A stretch of DNA of 64,000 nucleotides from contig JAQYWR010000004.1 of NCBI GenBank assembly GCA_029379225.1, positions 124,001-188,000 on the forward strand, read 5' to 3'. The stretch is from Nostoc sp. S4. GTDB lineage: Bacteria > Cyanobacteriota > Cyanobacteriia > Cyanobacteriales > Nostocaceae. The position numbers and the translations under genes are program-made. The notes under the pieces are model-generated. The model had not been told where the DNA came from and did no database searches. It worked only from the letters and a program-made list of their open reading frames with translations. Below, one piece after another: positions 1 through 7,914 of this stretch (the first letter of the stretch is position 1; the number at the start of each line of letters is the position of its first letter).

Positions 1-905
1 CTATTACACGTCCATTGAAAAAATATAAGTTCTTTGTCCCAATCAATATCACACCATCTTAAGGCTATAGCTTCACCCGTTCGGCATCCAGTGAGAAACT
101 TGAATTTAACAAAATCGTGCCAACAAACTCTTGTAGGGTGGTTCTTGAGATATTCAATTATTGTTTGTGCTTCATCCCATGTATAAGCTTTTCCTCTATC
201 TAATATATCGTCATCAATTTCTATATCTATTTCATTCTGGGTTTTGCCTTGTGCTCCCTTGTTAACTATCTCCTCAGCCATTCCCTCGTAGGGATTATGA
301 GTTAATAGCTTATTTCTCATTAGTCGTTGATATGCCTTTGAGAGATTCGATAGTAGTTGTTTTACAGTATTATAATTTCTGTTCTCTATTAACCAATTCC
401 TAATTTTTAAAGCATCCTCAGATTTAGTTGTCTCAATTGCTGACTCAAGAAATCTTTTGTATTGACCTTGGTACATATTCTCAAAATGACTTTCCCTGAT
501 TTCATGTTTCCTGTACTCACAATACATATCCCACACTTCTATCAAGGACATCTCTGGTTTAGGTGGTACTTGGTCATCTGAATTTTCAACGCCCTTTACT
601 AACCTCAGCTTTGCTCTTAAACCATATTCCTCAAGAATTTCTTGATAACGCCCTAGATTAAAGTTCCCATGACCATCGTCAAGCTTACCCTCTTCTAGTT
701 CTATCTGTAGCCTACGCTCTAGCTTTGATGCTGTAGCCTTCCAGTCATCTGGATTAATACCAGTTCTTAGTTTTACCTGTTTACCATCTGCAAAGTAGCC
801 GCGAGGGAAGCAAGCTTTTATTGACCCTGAGTCAGGGCGTACCGTTACCTTACCTTTCCTTGCTTTCCCTGTGGGAGTTTTACTGCTATATACCATAATG
901 CTCAT
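1..905 (-). CDS. Tyrosine recombinase (phage-type integrase), cut off by the window edge
   Basis: The frame opens at an ATG (905-903) and runs without a stop through the left edge, so the C-terminus is missing. The N-terminal part is rich in Lys/Arg and Gly (arm-type DNA-binding region), followed by a helical SAM-like core-binding region of about 100 residues. The start of the catalytic domain is visible as TGCRTGEAIALRW near residue 280, which carries the first catalytic Arg of tyrosine recombinases. The HxxR motif and nucleophilic Tyr would lie outside the window. It is not obviously XisA-like. An integrase here suggests the edge of an integrated element, but no att site or tRNA gene was seen. 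The family is secure; the element type is unknown. Confidence 0.85.
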   Translation of the reverse strand, partial: MSIMVYSSKTPTGKARKGKVTVRPDSGSIKACFPRGYFADGKQVKLRTGINPDDWKATASKLERRLQIELEEGKLDDGHGNFNLGRYQEILEEYGLRAKLRLVKGVENSDDQVPPKPEMSLIEVWDMYCEYRKHEIRESHFENMYQGQYKRFLESAIETTKSEDALKIRNWLIENRNYNTVKQLLSNLSKAYQRLMRNKLLTHNPYEGMAEEIVNKGAQGKTQNEIDIEIDDDILDRGKAYTWDEAQTIIEYLKNHPTRVCWHDFVKFKFLTGCRTGEAIALRWCDIDWDKELIFFQWTCN

Positions 906-955
906 TTTATGCTCAAAATATATAAATCAGTTTTTAGATAACTGATTTATAAGCA

Positions 956-1210
956 TTATATAACCTCTAACTCATTCTCACGTAGATGAGCTTTAAATTT
1001 TTTACTAAACCGGACTAAAATCGGCAGATTAGCGCTTACAGGTCTACCTTGCCATTCAGTAACAATACCTGCGACTTCGCCTTCTGAGCCTTTGAGGTCA
1101 AAAGCCTGATTTCGATGTTCGGGATGATGATAGACTACCACCGATTCTTTAACGCGCACGCGATCGCCAACTTTCATAACAACATTCACACCTAGCATTT
1201 GCTTTTTCAC
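956..1210 (-). CDS. ftrV: Ferredoxin-thioredoxin reductase variable (alpha) subunit FtrV
   Basis: This is the small beta-barrel subunit of ferredoxin:thioredoxin reductase, which stabilises the catalytic FtrC subunit and helps pass electrons from photosynthetic ferredoxin to thioredoxin. The signature VGDRVRV..SVVVYHHPEH, followed by FDLKGSEGEVA and EWQGRPVSANLP, is typical of cyanobacterial FtrV. The open frame is 84 residues; starting at Met12 (codon 1177-1175) gives 73 residues, closer to the usual 70-75, so the true start may be there. FtrC is not adjacent, which is common in cyanobacteria. The gene sits only 50 bp from the integrase start and is read in the same direction. Confidence 0.85.
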   Translation of the reverse strand: MKKQMLGVNVVMKVGDRVRVKESVVVYHHPEHRNQAFDLKGSEGEVAGIVTEWQGRPVSANLPILVRFSKKFKAHLRENELEVI

Positions 1211-1688
1211 AACTATCTGCTACAAAATATATGATTAAACTGCCAAAAATTTGATTTAATCATCTATTTCTTGACATTTGACAGGGGTACAACGGCGCAT
1301 TGATCCCTCCGCATCTAGGCACGTCTTAGCCATCCGTGCATACTTCTCCAAGTTTTTTTGCCGCATTAATGTGTATCGCCCTCACCCTCCGCTTTTACCC
1401 CAAAACCTGGGAAACGAAAGAAAATCAAGCGATATCAGATATCCTAACTACTTTGGCAAGAGATATAACCTTTTTATCATCTTCACTCTAGGATGTTCCT
1501 TAGGTCAACTCTCTCACCAATTTTCGCCCATCACAAATGTCCAACTATTCCATATTGGTAATGAGTCAGAGTGGGAATAATTGCGATCCCTGGTCAGAAA
1601 ACAGTTTTACAATGGGCTAAAATTGAGCCAAGCTAACCAAACCAAAGCGTCATGACTGCGATCGCCATCAACTTGAATCAGGTGTTAC
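1211..1688. other. Intergenic stretch without a supported gene
   Basis: An open frame of 100 codons exists on the plus strand (1278-1580), but its composition looks random, with many Phe, Arg, His and Pro residues and no recognisable domain. I see no convincing gene. The last 70 bases before 1689 hold the leader of the Uma2 pseudogene. Confidence 0.5.
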
Positions 1689-2342
1689 ATGACTCAAGCT
1701 TTACCCCAACCCATAACCTACGAAGAATTTATCAAGTGGTATCCCAATGATGGCAAGCGCTACGAGTTGCATCAGGGAGTAATTGTTGAGATGCCACCTC
1801 CAAATGGAAAACACGAAAATGTTACGGGTTTTCTAACGGTACAAATTGGGTTTTAACTTTTGCGAATGGGTTTACCCTATCGCATACCCAAAACTGCATT
1901 TGTAAAAACAGGTGATTCAATCTACTCTCCCGATATCTTATTATTGAATCATGACAATTTGGTAAACGAACCTTTGTGGGAGAAACAATCAACTGTAATT
2001 CAACCCGAATCTGTCCCTCTGGTAATTGAAGTTGTTAGTACGGCAGTTGCTTCAAGCCGGGAAACCCGTCCAACGCACTGCCTCACTAACTGGCGTGATG
2101 ACTATCATGATAAATTCGGAGATTATGAGGAGATGGGTATTCTCGAATACTGGATTTTGGATTACGCTGCACTGGAAGGTAAAAAGTTTATCGGAAATCC
2201 CAAACAACCTACTATTTTTGTATGTGAATTAGTAGATGAAGAATATCAAATGATTGCATTTACTGGTAATAACTTAATTGTCTCTCCGACCTTACCCCAA
2301 CTCAATTTAACTGCACAGCAAATTTTTGATTCGGCTTTATAA
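1689..2342 (+). pseudogene. Uma2-family (DUF820) endonuclease-like gene with in-frame stop and small-repeat insertion
   Basis: Uma2 proteins have a PD-(D/E)XK nuclease-like fold and are hugely amplified in cyanobacteria; their role is unclear. The reading frame starts at ATG 1689, reads QPITYEEF..WYPNDGKRYELHQGVIVEMPPP, then meets TAA at 1854-1856. The same frame continues directly with RMGLPYRIPKTAF, YSPDILLL, VPLVIEVVST and GILEYWILDYAAL, the expected rest of the family. The break is therefore a nonsense codon and not a frameshift. A second lesion is an in-frame insertion of about 15 codons between VVST and NWRDDY, two blocks that are normally contiguous; the inserted DNA is a small palindromic repeat (2042-2082). 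A TTG start downstream of the stop is possible but would lack the N-terminal part of the fold. Confidence 0.8.
2042..2082. repeat. Small dispersed palindromic repeat inserted in the Uma2 pseudogene
   Basis: Ends GGCAGT and ACTGCC are inverted repeats, with an inner CCGGG-AAA-CCCG hairpin. It interrupts a conserved Uma2 protein block in frame. A similar-sized element lies at 12695-12739. It fits the small dispersed repeats known from Nostocales genomes. Confidence 0.65.
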
Positions 2343-2390
2343 ATTACGAATATTTACCAATAAAAATACATCGCTTGCTGGGTAGGTAAT

Positions 2391-3428
2391 TTATTTACCT
2401 AAAAACTCTTGTAAAAAATCTCCAAAACTCCAATGATAAACACCGTAACGGATTTCTCCATCAACTTCCTCAAGCCTTAAAAACTCCCGCCAATCTTCCA
2501 AAACCTCTTCAACATCATATTCATCAACATCAACTCTGCTAGCAATTGCCTCTGCTGATGATGAAACTTCCGCTAACACCTTCAGCACAGATAACTTCAA
2601 TTTCCTCTCAACGCTTGGCAAATTTGCAGGAATCATCTTCTCTAAATGCTGCCGATAATAAGTCTCTAAATTAGGGGGGAGTCCATCAAACCCCGACCCT
2701 CGATGACTCGCTAACGCTTCGCTATCAGAGATAACAGGTAAAATCTGGCTGAGGTACATGAAATTGTTTTCGCTGTTAGCTATTAGCTGTGCTACGAGTT
2801 CTTCGTTATTGTTGACATATTGCCGAATATATGCATTGAAATCTTGGCGATTTTGTTCCGGGTAAGCTGCCAAGTCGAGAACTTGGGAAGGTGCTTCTAT
2901 CAACAAACCGGATTTTGTTTTCAGGAATGGACGACGAGTGAGGAGAAAATACACTCCTTGGGGCAGATATCTGGGAAGATAAAAGATATTTGAGCCTATG
3001 CTTTGGTGACTGGTGTCAATAGCATCCAAGGCATCAATCGCAATAATCAACTTTTGCTGTGGGTTTAGCTGGTCGCTGACTTGCTGGAGGAGAGAATATA
3101 AAGACTTATCGCCAGAAGTCTGGGCAAGTTGCGTGCAGGTAGATGTGAGAAATTCCTCAGCGCGATTTTTAGTCGGTAATTGGGCATTGTAATAGATGAC
3201 GTGGGGATTTTCTTGGACGTACTTGGCGAGGATGGCACTTTTACCGCTACCGGGTGCGCCAACTATGGTAAAGTAACCCCGGTTGTGACGCTGGAGAAAG
3301 TTGGAGATAGCAGTGAAGACGAAGACACCACCAATAAAGTTTTGACTTTTTTCGAGAATGACTTGTTGAAATTCTCTTGGGTAGGAAGGAGTATTAATTA
3401 GCGTTGGGGGTCGAGGTGAAGTGTTCAT
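2391..3428 (-). CDS. Short NACHT-type STAND ATPase, third gene of the split NACHT/WD40 operon
   Basis: A P-loop NTPase of 345 residues. Walker A is GAPGSGKS (57-64), Walker B is LIIAIDALD (about 127-135) and a TRRP motif follows at 164-167, with a winged-helix-like C-terminal part ending YGVYHWSFGDFLQEF. The segment GGVFVF...RGYFTIVG before the P-loop matches that of the ATPase encoded at 5792-7441. Unlike that protein it has almost no N-terminal domain (about 30 residues), so it would be an ATPase without its own effector or a helper subunit. It begins 3 bp after the WD40 gene ends, so translational coupling is likely. In family terms NACHT ATPases oligomerise upon sensing a trigger; the actual role here is unknown. 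A 30-bp stretch (2696-2728) looks like a dispersed repeat carried in frame. Confidence 0.8.
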   Translation of the reverse strand: MNTSPRPPTLINTPSYPREFQQVILEKSQNFIGGVFVFTAISNFLQRHNRGYFTIVGAPGSGKSAILAKYVQENPHVIYYNAQLPTKNRAEEFLTSTCTQLAQTSGDKSLYSLLQQVSDQLNPQQKLIIAIDALDAIDTSHQSIGSNIFYLPRYLPQGVYFLLTRRPFLKTKSGLLIEAPSQVLDLAAYPEQNRQDFNAYIRQYVNNNEELVAQLIANSENNFMYLSQILPVISDSEALASHRGSGFDGLPPNLETYYRQHLEKMIPANLPSVERKLKLSVLKVLAEVSSSAEAIASRVDVDEYDVEEVLEDWREFLRLEEVDGEIRYGVYHWSFGDFLQEFLGK

Positions 3429-3431
3429 ATT

Positions 3432-5777
3432 TTATTCGACATTCTCCAACCGGAAAAAATGCACTCTCCCTGAAGAGTCCCCTGCCACGATTGTTACCCC
3501 ATCCGGTGCAACTGCACAGCAAGGAAATGGAGCCTCTCCTGTAAAAGTGGCAATTTCTTTCCTAGTTTCCAGATTCCAGAGTTTGAGTGTGTTATCATGT
3601 GAAGCAGAAATTACCCGCTTGCCATCAGGGGTAAGGGTTAATGCTGTTACCCAATTGCGATGACCTTCAAAAGTACACTCATCCTTCCCAGTTTCCAAAT
3701 TCCAGAGTTTGAGTGTGTCCCATGAAGCAGAAATCACCTGCTTGCTATCGGGTGTGAGGGCTAATGCTGTTACCGAGTTGCTATGAACGTGGAAAGCACG
3801 CTCATCTTCCCCAGTTTCCAAATTCCAGAGTTTGAGTGTGTTGTTATCTGAAGCAGAAATCACCTGCTTGCTATCGGCCATGAGGGCTACTGTTGTTACC
3901 CAGTTGCGATGACCTTCAAAAGTACGCTCATCCTCCCCAGTTTGCAGATTCCAGAGTTTGAGTGTGTTGTCATCTGAAGCAGAAATCACATACTTACCAT
4001 CGGGAGTGAGGGCTACTGCATTTACCCAACTGCTATGACCTTCAAAAGTACGCTCATCCTTCCCAGTTTGCAGATTCCAGAGTTTGAGTGTCTTGTCAGA
4101 TGAAGCAGAAATCGCCTGCTTGCCATTGAGGGTGAGGGCTACTGCATTTACCAAGTCGCTATGACCTTTAAAAGTACATTCATCCTTCCCAGTTTCCAAA
4201 TTCCAGAGTTTGAGTGTCTTGTCAGATGAAGCAGAAATCACATACTTGCCATCGGGAGTGAAGGCTACTGCATTTACCGAGCTGCTATGACCCTCAAAAG
4301 TATACTCATTATCCTCAGTTTCCAAATCCCAGAGTTTGAGTGTCTTGTCAGATGAAGCAGAAATCACCTGCTTGCCATCGGGGGTGAGGGCTACTGCATT
4401 TATCCAACCGCTATGACCTTCAAAAGTATGCTCACACTTTCCAGTTTCCAAATTCCAAAGTTTGAGTGTCTTGTCAGGTGAACCAGAAATGACCTGCTTG
4501 TCATCGGGGGTGAGGGCTACTACATTTACTCGGCTGCTATGACCGTGAAAAGTACGCCTATTCTCTCTAGTTTGGGAATTGCACTTAAACATTGTACCAA
4601 TCACCCAGTTGAAGCCTAAGACTAGAGTTTGTAAAAATGGGATTTTATTTTGAAAGTCCCTTTCCAGATTCCAGAGTTTGAGTGTCTTACCCCATCCAGA
4701 AATCATCTGCTTGCCATCAGAGGTGAGGACTACTGCTGTTACGCAATTGCCATAACCCTCAAAAGTCAGCTCATCCTTCCCAGTTTCTAAATTCCAGAGT
4801 TTGAGTGTGTTGTCATCTGAAGCAGAAATCACTTGCTTGCCATCGGGAGTGAGGGCTACTGCTGTTACCGAGCCGTCATGACCCTTAAAAGTAAGCTCAT
4901 TCTCCCCAGTTTGAAGATTCCAAAGTTTGAGTGTCTTGTCAGATGAACCAGAAATCACCCGCTTACCATCGAGAGTGAGGGCTACTGCTGTTACATAGTC
5001 GCCATGACTCTCAGAAGTAGGCTTACACTCCCCAGCTACTGCTGTTACCGAGCCGTCATGACTCTTAAAAGTACGCTCACACTCTCCAGTTTGAAGATTC
5101 CAAAGTTTGATTGTCTTATCAGATGAACCAGAAATCACCCGCTTACCATCGAGAGTGAGGGCTACTGCTTTTACCGAGCCGTCATGACCCTTAAAAGTAC
5201 GCTCACACTCCCCAGTTTGAAGACTCCAAAGTTTGATTGTCTTGTCAGATGAACCAGAAATCACCTGCTTGCCATCGAGGGTGAGGGCTACTGCTGTTAC
5301 CCCGCCGCTATGACCTGTGAGGGTGAGAAGTAAACTTCCGCCAGGAGAACTTAAGTTAGATGTTAACGGACGCAACCAAGGTGAAACTTGCTGCTGCTTT
5401 GTTTGCTGCAACATTATTTTAATTTCCGGTATCACAAAGTGCTGCATTCGCCCCCACAATTGTCCTGCCAGTTGCTTTTTATCTTTTACTAATATCTGCG
5501 CTGATAGTCGCAATGCTCTCTGAATCAATTTCAGCGTTTTGATTTGCTCTAGATTGTTTAATAGTTGTAAATCATTAATTAAATCATAATCCTCAATTAG
5601 TGACTGCACATCAAAATCAGAATGATTGATTTTAGCATTGATAAAATCAAAATCAGTCACAACTTTGTAATACTTTTTCAAATCACTTGACTTGAGACTA
5701 TCTAAGCTCCCTAAATAAGCTCTAAGACGTGCAGGATCGCTACGATATGCTGCTAATTTTTCTGCCACTTCGTCCAT
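3432..5777 (-). CDS. WD40-repeat protein (about 14 blades), second gene of the split NACHT operon
   Basis: 781 residues. The first 150 or so are helical without a recognised domain. From about residue 155 there is a run of WD40 repeats of the pattern GHxxxVxAVALTxDGKxVISxSxDxTLKLWNL. I count about 14 blades, enough for two seven-bladed propellers. One blade is a hybrid (SHDGSVTAVAGECKPTSES, near 5010-5050), as if part of a repeat had been deleted, and another carries an irregular insert (4560-4670). The blades are very similar at DNA level, which suggests recent expansion. It lies 14 bp downstream of a NACHT gene and 3 bp upstream of another, in one orientation. In many cyanobacteria NACHT and WD40 are fused in one protein; here they are separate. 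A sensor or ligand-binding role is an inference from that arrangement. Confidence 0.85.
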   Translation of the reverse strand: MDEVAEKLAAYRSDPARLRAYLGSLDSLKSSDLKKYYKVVTDFDFINAKINHSDFDVQSLIEDYDLINDLQLLNNLEQIKTLKLIQRALRLSAQILVKDKKQLAGQLWGRMQHFVIPEIKIMLQQTKQQQVSPWLRPLTSNLSSPGGSLLLTLTGHSGGVTAVALTLDGKQVISGSSDKTIKLWSLQTGECERTFKGHDGSVKAVALTLDGKRVISGSSDKTIKLWNLQTGECERTFKSHDGSVTAVAGECKPTSESHGDYVTAVALTLDGKRVISGSSDKTLKLWNLQTGENELTFKGHDGSVTAVALTPDGKQVISASDDNTLKLWNLETGKDELTFEGYGNCVTAVVLTSDGKQMISGWGKTLKLWNLERDFQNKIPFLQTLVLGFNWVIGTMFKCNSQTRENRRTFHGHSSRVNVVALTPDDKQVISGSPDKTLKLWNLETGKCEHTFEGHSGWINAVALTPDGKQVISASSDKTLKLWDLETEDNEYTFEGHSSSVNAVAFTPDGKYVISASSDKTLKLWNLETGKDECTFKGHSDLVNAVALTLNGKQAISASSDKTLKLWNLQTGKDERTFEGHSSWVNAVALTPDGKYVISASDDNTLKLWNLQTGEDERTFEGHRNWVTTVALMADSKQVISASDNNTLKLWNLETGEDERAFHVHSNSVTALALTPDSKQVISASWDTLKLWNLETGKDECTFEGHRNWVTALTLTPDGKRVISASHDNTLKLWNLETRKEIATFTGEAPFPCCAVAPDGVTIVAGDSSGRVHFFRLENVE

Positions 5778-5791
5778 ATTCTGCTATCTCT

Positions 5792-7441
5792 TTAGTACAA
5801 GTAATCAGAAATACGTTCATCAACTTGTTGAAATAACTTACGAGTACGTTGCAAATCTCGTTTAGCTTTTAAAAAGTCAAGGAAACTTGTGTGATATATG
5901 CTGTAACACATTTGTCCCTCGATTTCCCAGTTCTTCAAATACTCAACCCACTTATCCAGTATTTTTTGGATTTCATATTGTTCTTCACCAGTAATCTCAG
6001 CAATCATCTTGAGAGTGGGTAATGTTGTCAGTCGCACCAAAATAAACAGGACAATCACCATTAAGTCCTGGGGGTTTTTATCCATATCCATCCGTAACCA
6101 ATGCTGTTCATAATATTCCCAAAGACCTTTGGGTAATTTGTCTATAGTTAGGTCATTATAAATTCCTTCAGCAATACCTTGTAAAACATAGCGTAGATAC
6201 ATAAAATTGTTCTCGCTCTTGACCACTAATTCATCGATAAATCTTTGCACAGAAAGATTACTACTTTGAATCCATTTTTTAAGTCTATACTTACGCTCTG
6301 GCTCATCGCTAATACAATAGCCAATATACTCTCTGACATCTGCTCGATTAGAAGATACATACTCTTCGTCTGTTAAATTTAATTCTTCCTCTGTAACTCC
6401 TTCAGTAAACAAGTATTTTTTATCTAGTACATAAGGTCGTCTAGTGAGGAGAAAATATATTTTTTCTGGCAAATATTTAGGTAAATCTAAAATATTTTCT
6501 GACACTTTCTGTTCGACTTCATCAAGAGCATCAACTACAATTACCAAACGTTCGCCAGTTGCTAGCTTTTTATTTACTGTGGTCAGCAAACTAGGTAAAT
6601 TATCATTCTCTGCATTTTCTAACTGATAACGATTAATTAGTTGTTGACGAATACTTTTCAAAAATTTTTCTGGTGTGTTGTCACCTTGTACGAGAATATT
6701 AAAATAGCAGATAGCTTTGTATTTTAAGACAGATTCGGCTGCGATCGCACTTTTCCCCATTCCTGCATCCCCTATCACAGTAAAATAACCTCTAGGATGA
6801 TTTTCGAGGAATTTATCAAACTCATTAAATACAAATACTCGCCCGCAAAACGCCTTAGTTTTTTCTTCAATTAAGGCTTTAAACTCATCTGGATAGAGTG
6901 AATCTTTGACAGATTCTTTTAATTGTGACTTAGCTATATCTTCTGGAAGCGTCTTCAGGGCTGCTAGAATTTCTTGAAGTGTCTTTAGTTGTTCTTGTAT
7001 TTGGGTGTTAACTATAACTTGCTCAGGATTAATAGAACGATTTGCTACTTTGATAAAAACTTCATAGAATTCTTCAACCTTCACCCAGTCTATTTGCGCC
7101 TTTTGTGCCTTAGCTTTTAAAACATGCCATTCTTCATCATTAAAAGCTACAACAGCTTTCCAAAAAGCTTCTTTATTCTCTTTATTGCGAAAAAAATTGA
7201 GGGTAGATTCAGAATTATATTTACTATAATCTACTAAAGCATAACTATAAATCTCTTGAAATTGGCTACCTGGCTGTATCTTGGCAAGTCCTAATTGTTG
7301 TAAACCTCTAATGACAGATTCTTGACTTAGAGCCTGATTGATGAGTGGGGAAGCAGTAGCAGAAACAACAGCTTTGATAAGTGGTAAAACACTAGCAGGA
7401 GTAATAGCTGTAATCGCATTAATCACGAAGTCAATATTCAT
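5792..7441 (-). CDS. NACHT-type STAND ATPase with N-terminal helical domain, first gene of the split operon
   Basis: 549 residues. Residues 1-190 form a helical N-terminal region, including a hydrophobic small-residue stretch at about 5-35 (VLPLIKAVVSATASPL) that might be a membrane-active or adaptor segment; I do not recognise it. The ATPase core has RGYFTVIGDAGMGKS (Walker A 224-231), VIVVDALDE (Walker B about 300-308) and LLTRRP (331-336). The C-terminal 150 residues are helical and winged-helix-like, ending SIYHTSFLDFLKAKRDL, the same ending as its short paralogue. It is the promoter-proximal gene. Prokaryotic STAND NTPases act in immunity or programmed death; that role is an inference here. 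No WD40, TPR or ankyrin repeats are fused to it. Confidence 0.85.
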   Translation of the reverse strand: MNIDFVINAITAITPASVLPLIKAVVSATASPLINQALSQESVIRGLQQLGLAKIQPGSQFQEIYSYALVDYSKYNSESTLNFFRNKENKEAFWKAVVAFNDEEWHVLKAKAQKAQIDWVKVEEFYEVFIKVANRSINPEQVIVNTQIQEQLKTLQEILAALKTLPEDIAKSQLKESVKDSLYPDEFKALIEEKTKAFCGRVFVFNEFDKFLENHPRGYFTVIGDAGMGKSAIAAESVLKYKAICYFNILVQGDNTPEKFLKSIRQQLINRYQLENAENDNLPSLLTTVNKKLATGERLVIVVDALDEVEQKVSENILDLPKYLPEKIYFLLTRRPYVLDKKYLFTEGVTEEELNLTDEEYVSSNRADVREYIGYCISDEPERKYRLKKWIQSSNLSVQRFIDELVVKSENNFMYLRYVLQGIAEGIYNDLTIDKLPKGLWEYYEQHWLRMDMDKNPQDLMVIVLFILVRLTTLPTLKMIAEITGEEQYEIQKILDKWVEYLKNWEIEGQMCYSIYHTSFLDFLKAKRDLQRTRKLFQQVDERISDYLY

Positions 7442-7600
7442 CTTTCCTGTGGTGAGAGCAGGTTGTGATACGTTTACCTTATCGCAGATTCACGTAGTAC
7501 ATAATTCTACAACTTCCCAAAGCGATCACCTTTGCGATTGTGATGTAAGTTATGTGTGGTGCGATCGCTTCACAGTATCAGTTCACTAGTTAAACTTTTA

Positions 7601-7872
7601 CTACACGGCTTCCGACTTGAGCGAAGCGGCTTCCGAGTTAAGCGAAGTGGCTTTTGACTTAAGTGAGGTGGCTTGTAAGTTGAGCGAAGTGGCTTCCGAC
7701 TTGAGCAAAGCGGCTTCCGAGTTAAGCGAAGTGGCTTTTGACTTAAGTGAGGTGGCTTGTAAGTTGAGCGAAGTGGCTTCCGACTTGAGCAAAGCGGCTT
7801 CCGACTTAACTCAAGCGGCTTGTGAGTTAAGCGAAGTGGCTTTTGAGTTAAGCGAAGTGGCTTCCGTTTTTA
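7601..7872. repeat. 21-bp tandem repeat array (about 12 units), open on both strands
   Basis: Units of the type GGCTTCCGACTTGAGCGAAG repeat every 21 bp with a few variants. Because 21 is a multiple of 3, both strands stay open; the plus strand reads as heptads SEVASDL and the minus strand as SLKSEAT, both coiled-coil-like. No ATG start or ribosome site precedes either frame, so I call it a repeat, not a gene. It lies between the NACHT operon and the divergently placed end of the PP2C gene. Confidence 0.85.
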
Positions 7873-7914
7873 ATTGAACTATCAACCAATACCCCATGCT
7901 CTATTTTCCATTCC

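Noticed and set aside
1278..1580. 100-codon plus-strand frame
   Set aside because: Random-looking composition and no motif; it crosses a normal intergenic space.
2680..2730. RGSGF in the short NACHT protein, close to the RGSGR heterocyst inhibitor peptide
   Set aside because: It ends in Phe, not Arg, lies in an unrelated protein and seems to come from a dispersed repeat.
7601..7872. Regular repeats that could be taken for a CRISPR array
   Set aside because: Units are contiguous 21-mers without unique spacers and no cas genes are near.
7617..7877. 86-codon plus-strand frame over the 21-bp repeats as a coiled-coil gene
   Set aside because: Only a TTG start, no ribosome site, and the opposite strand is just as open.
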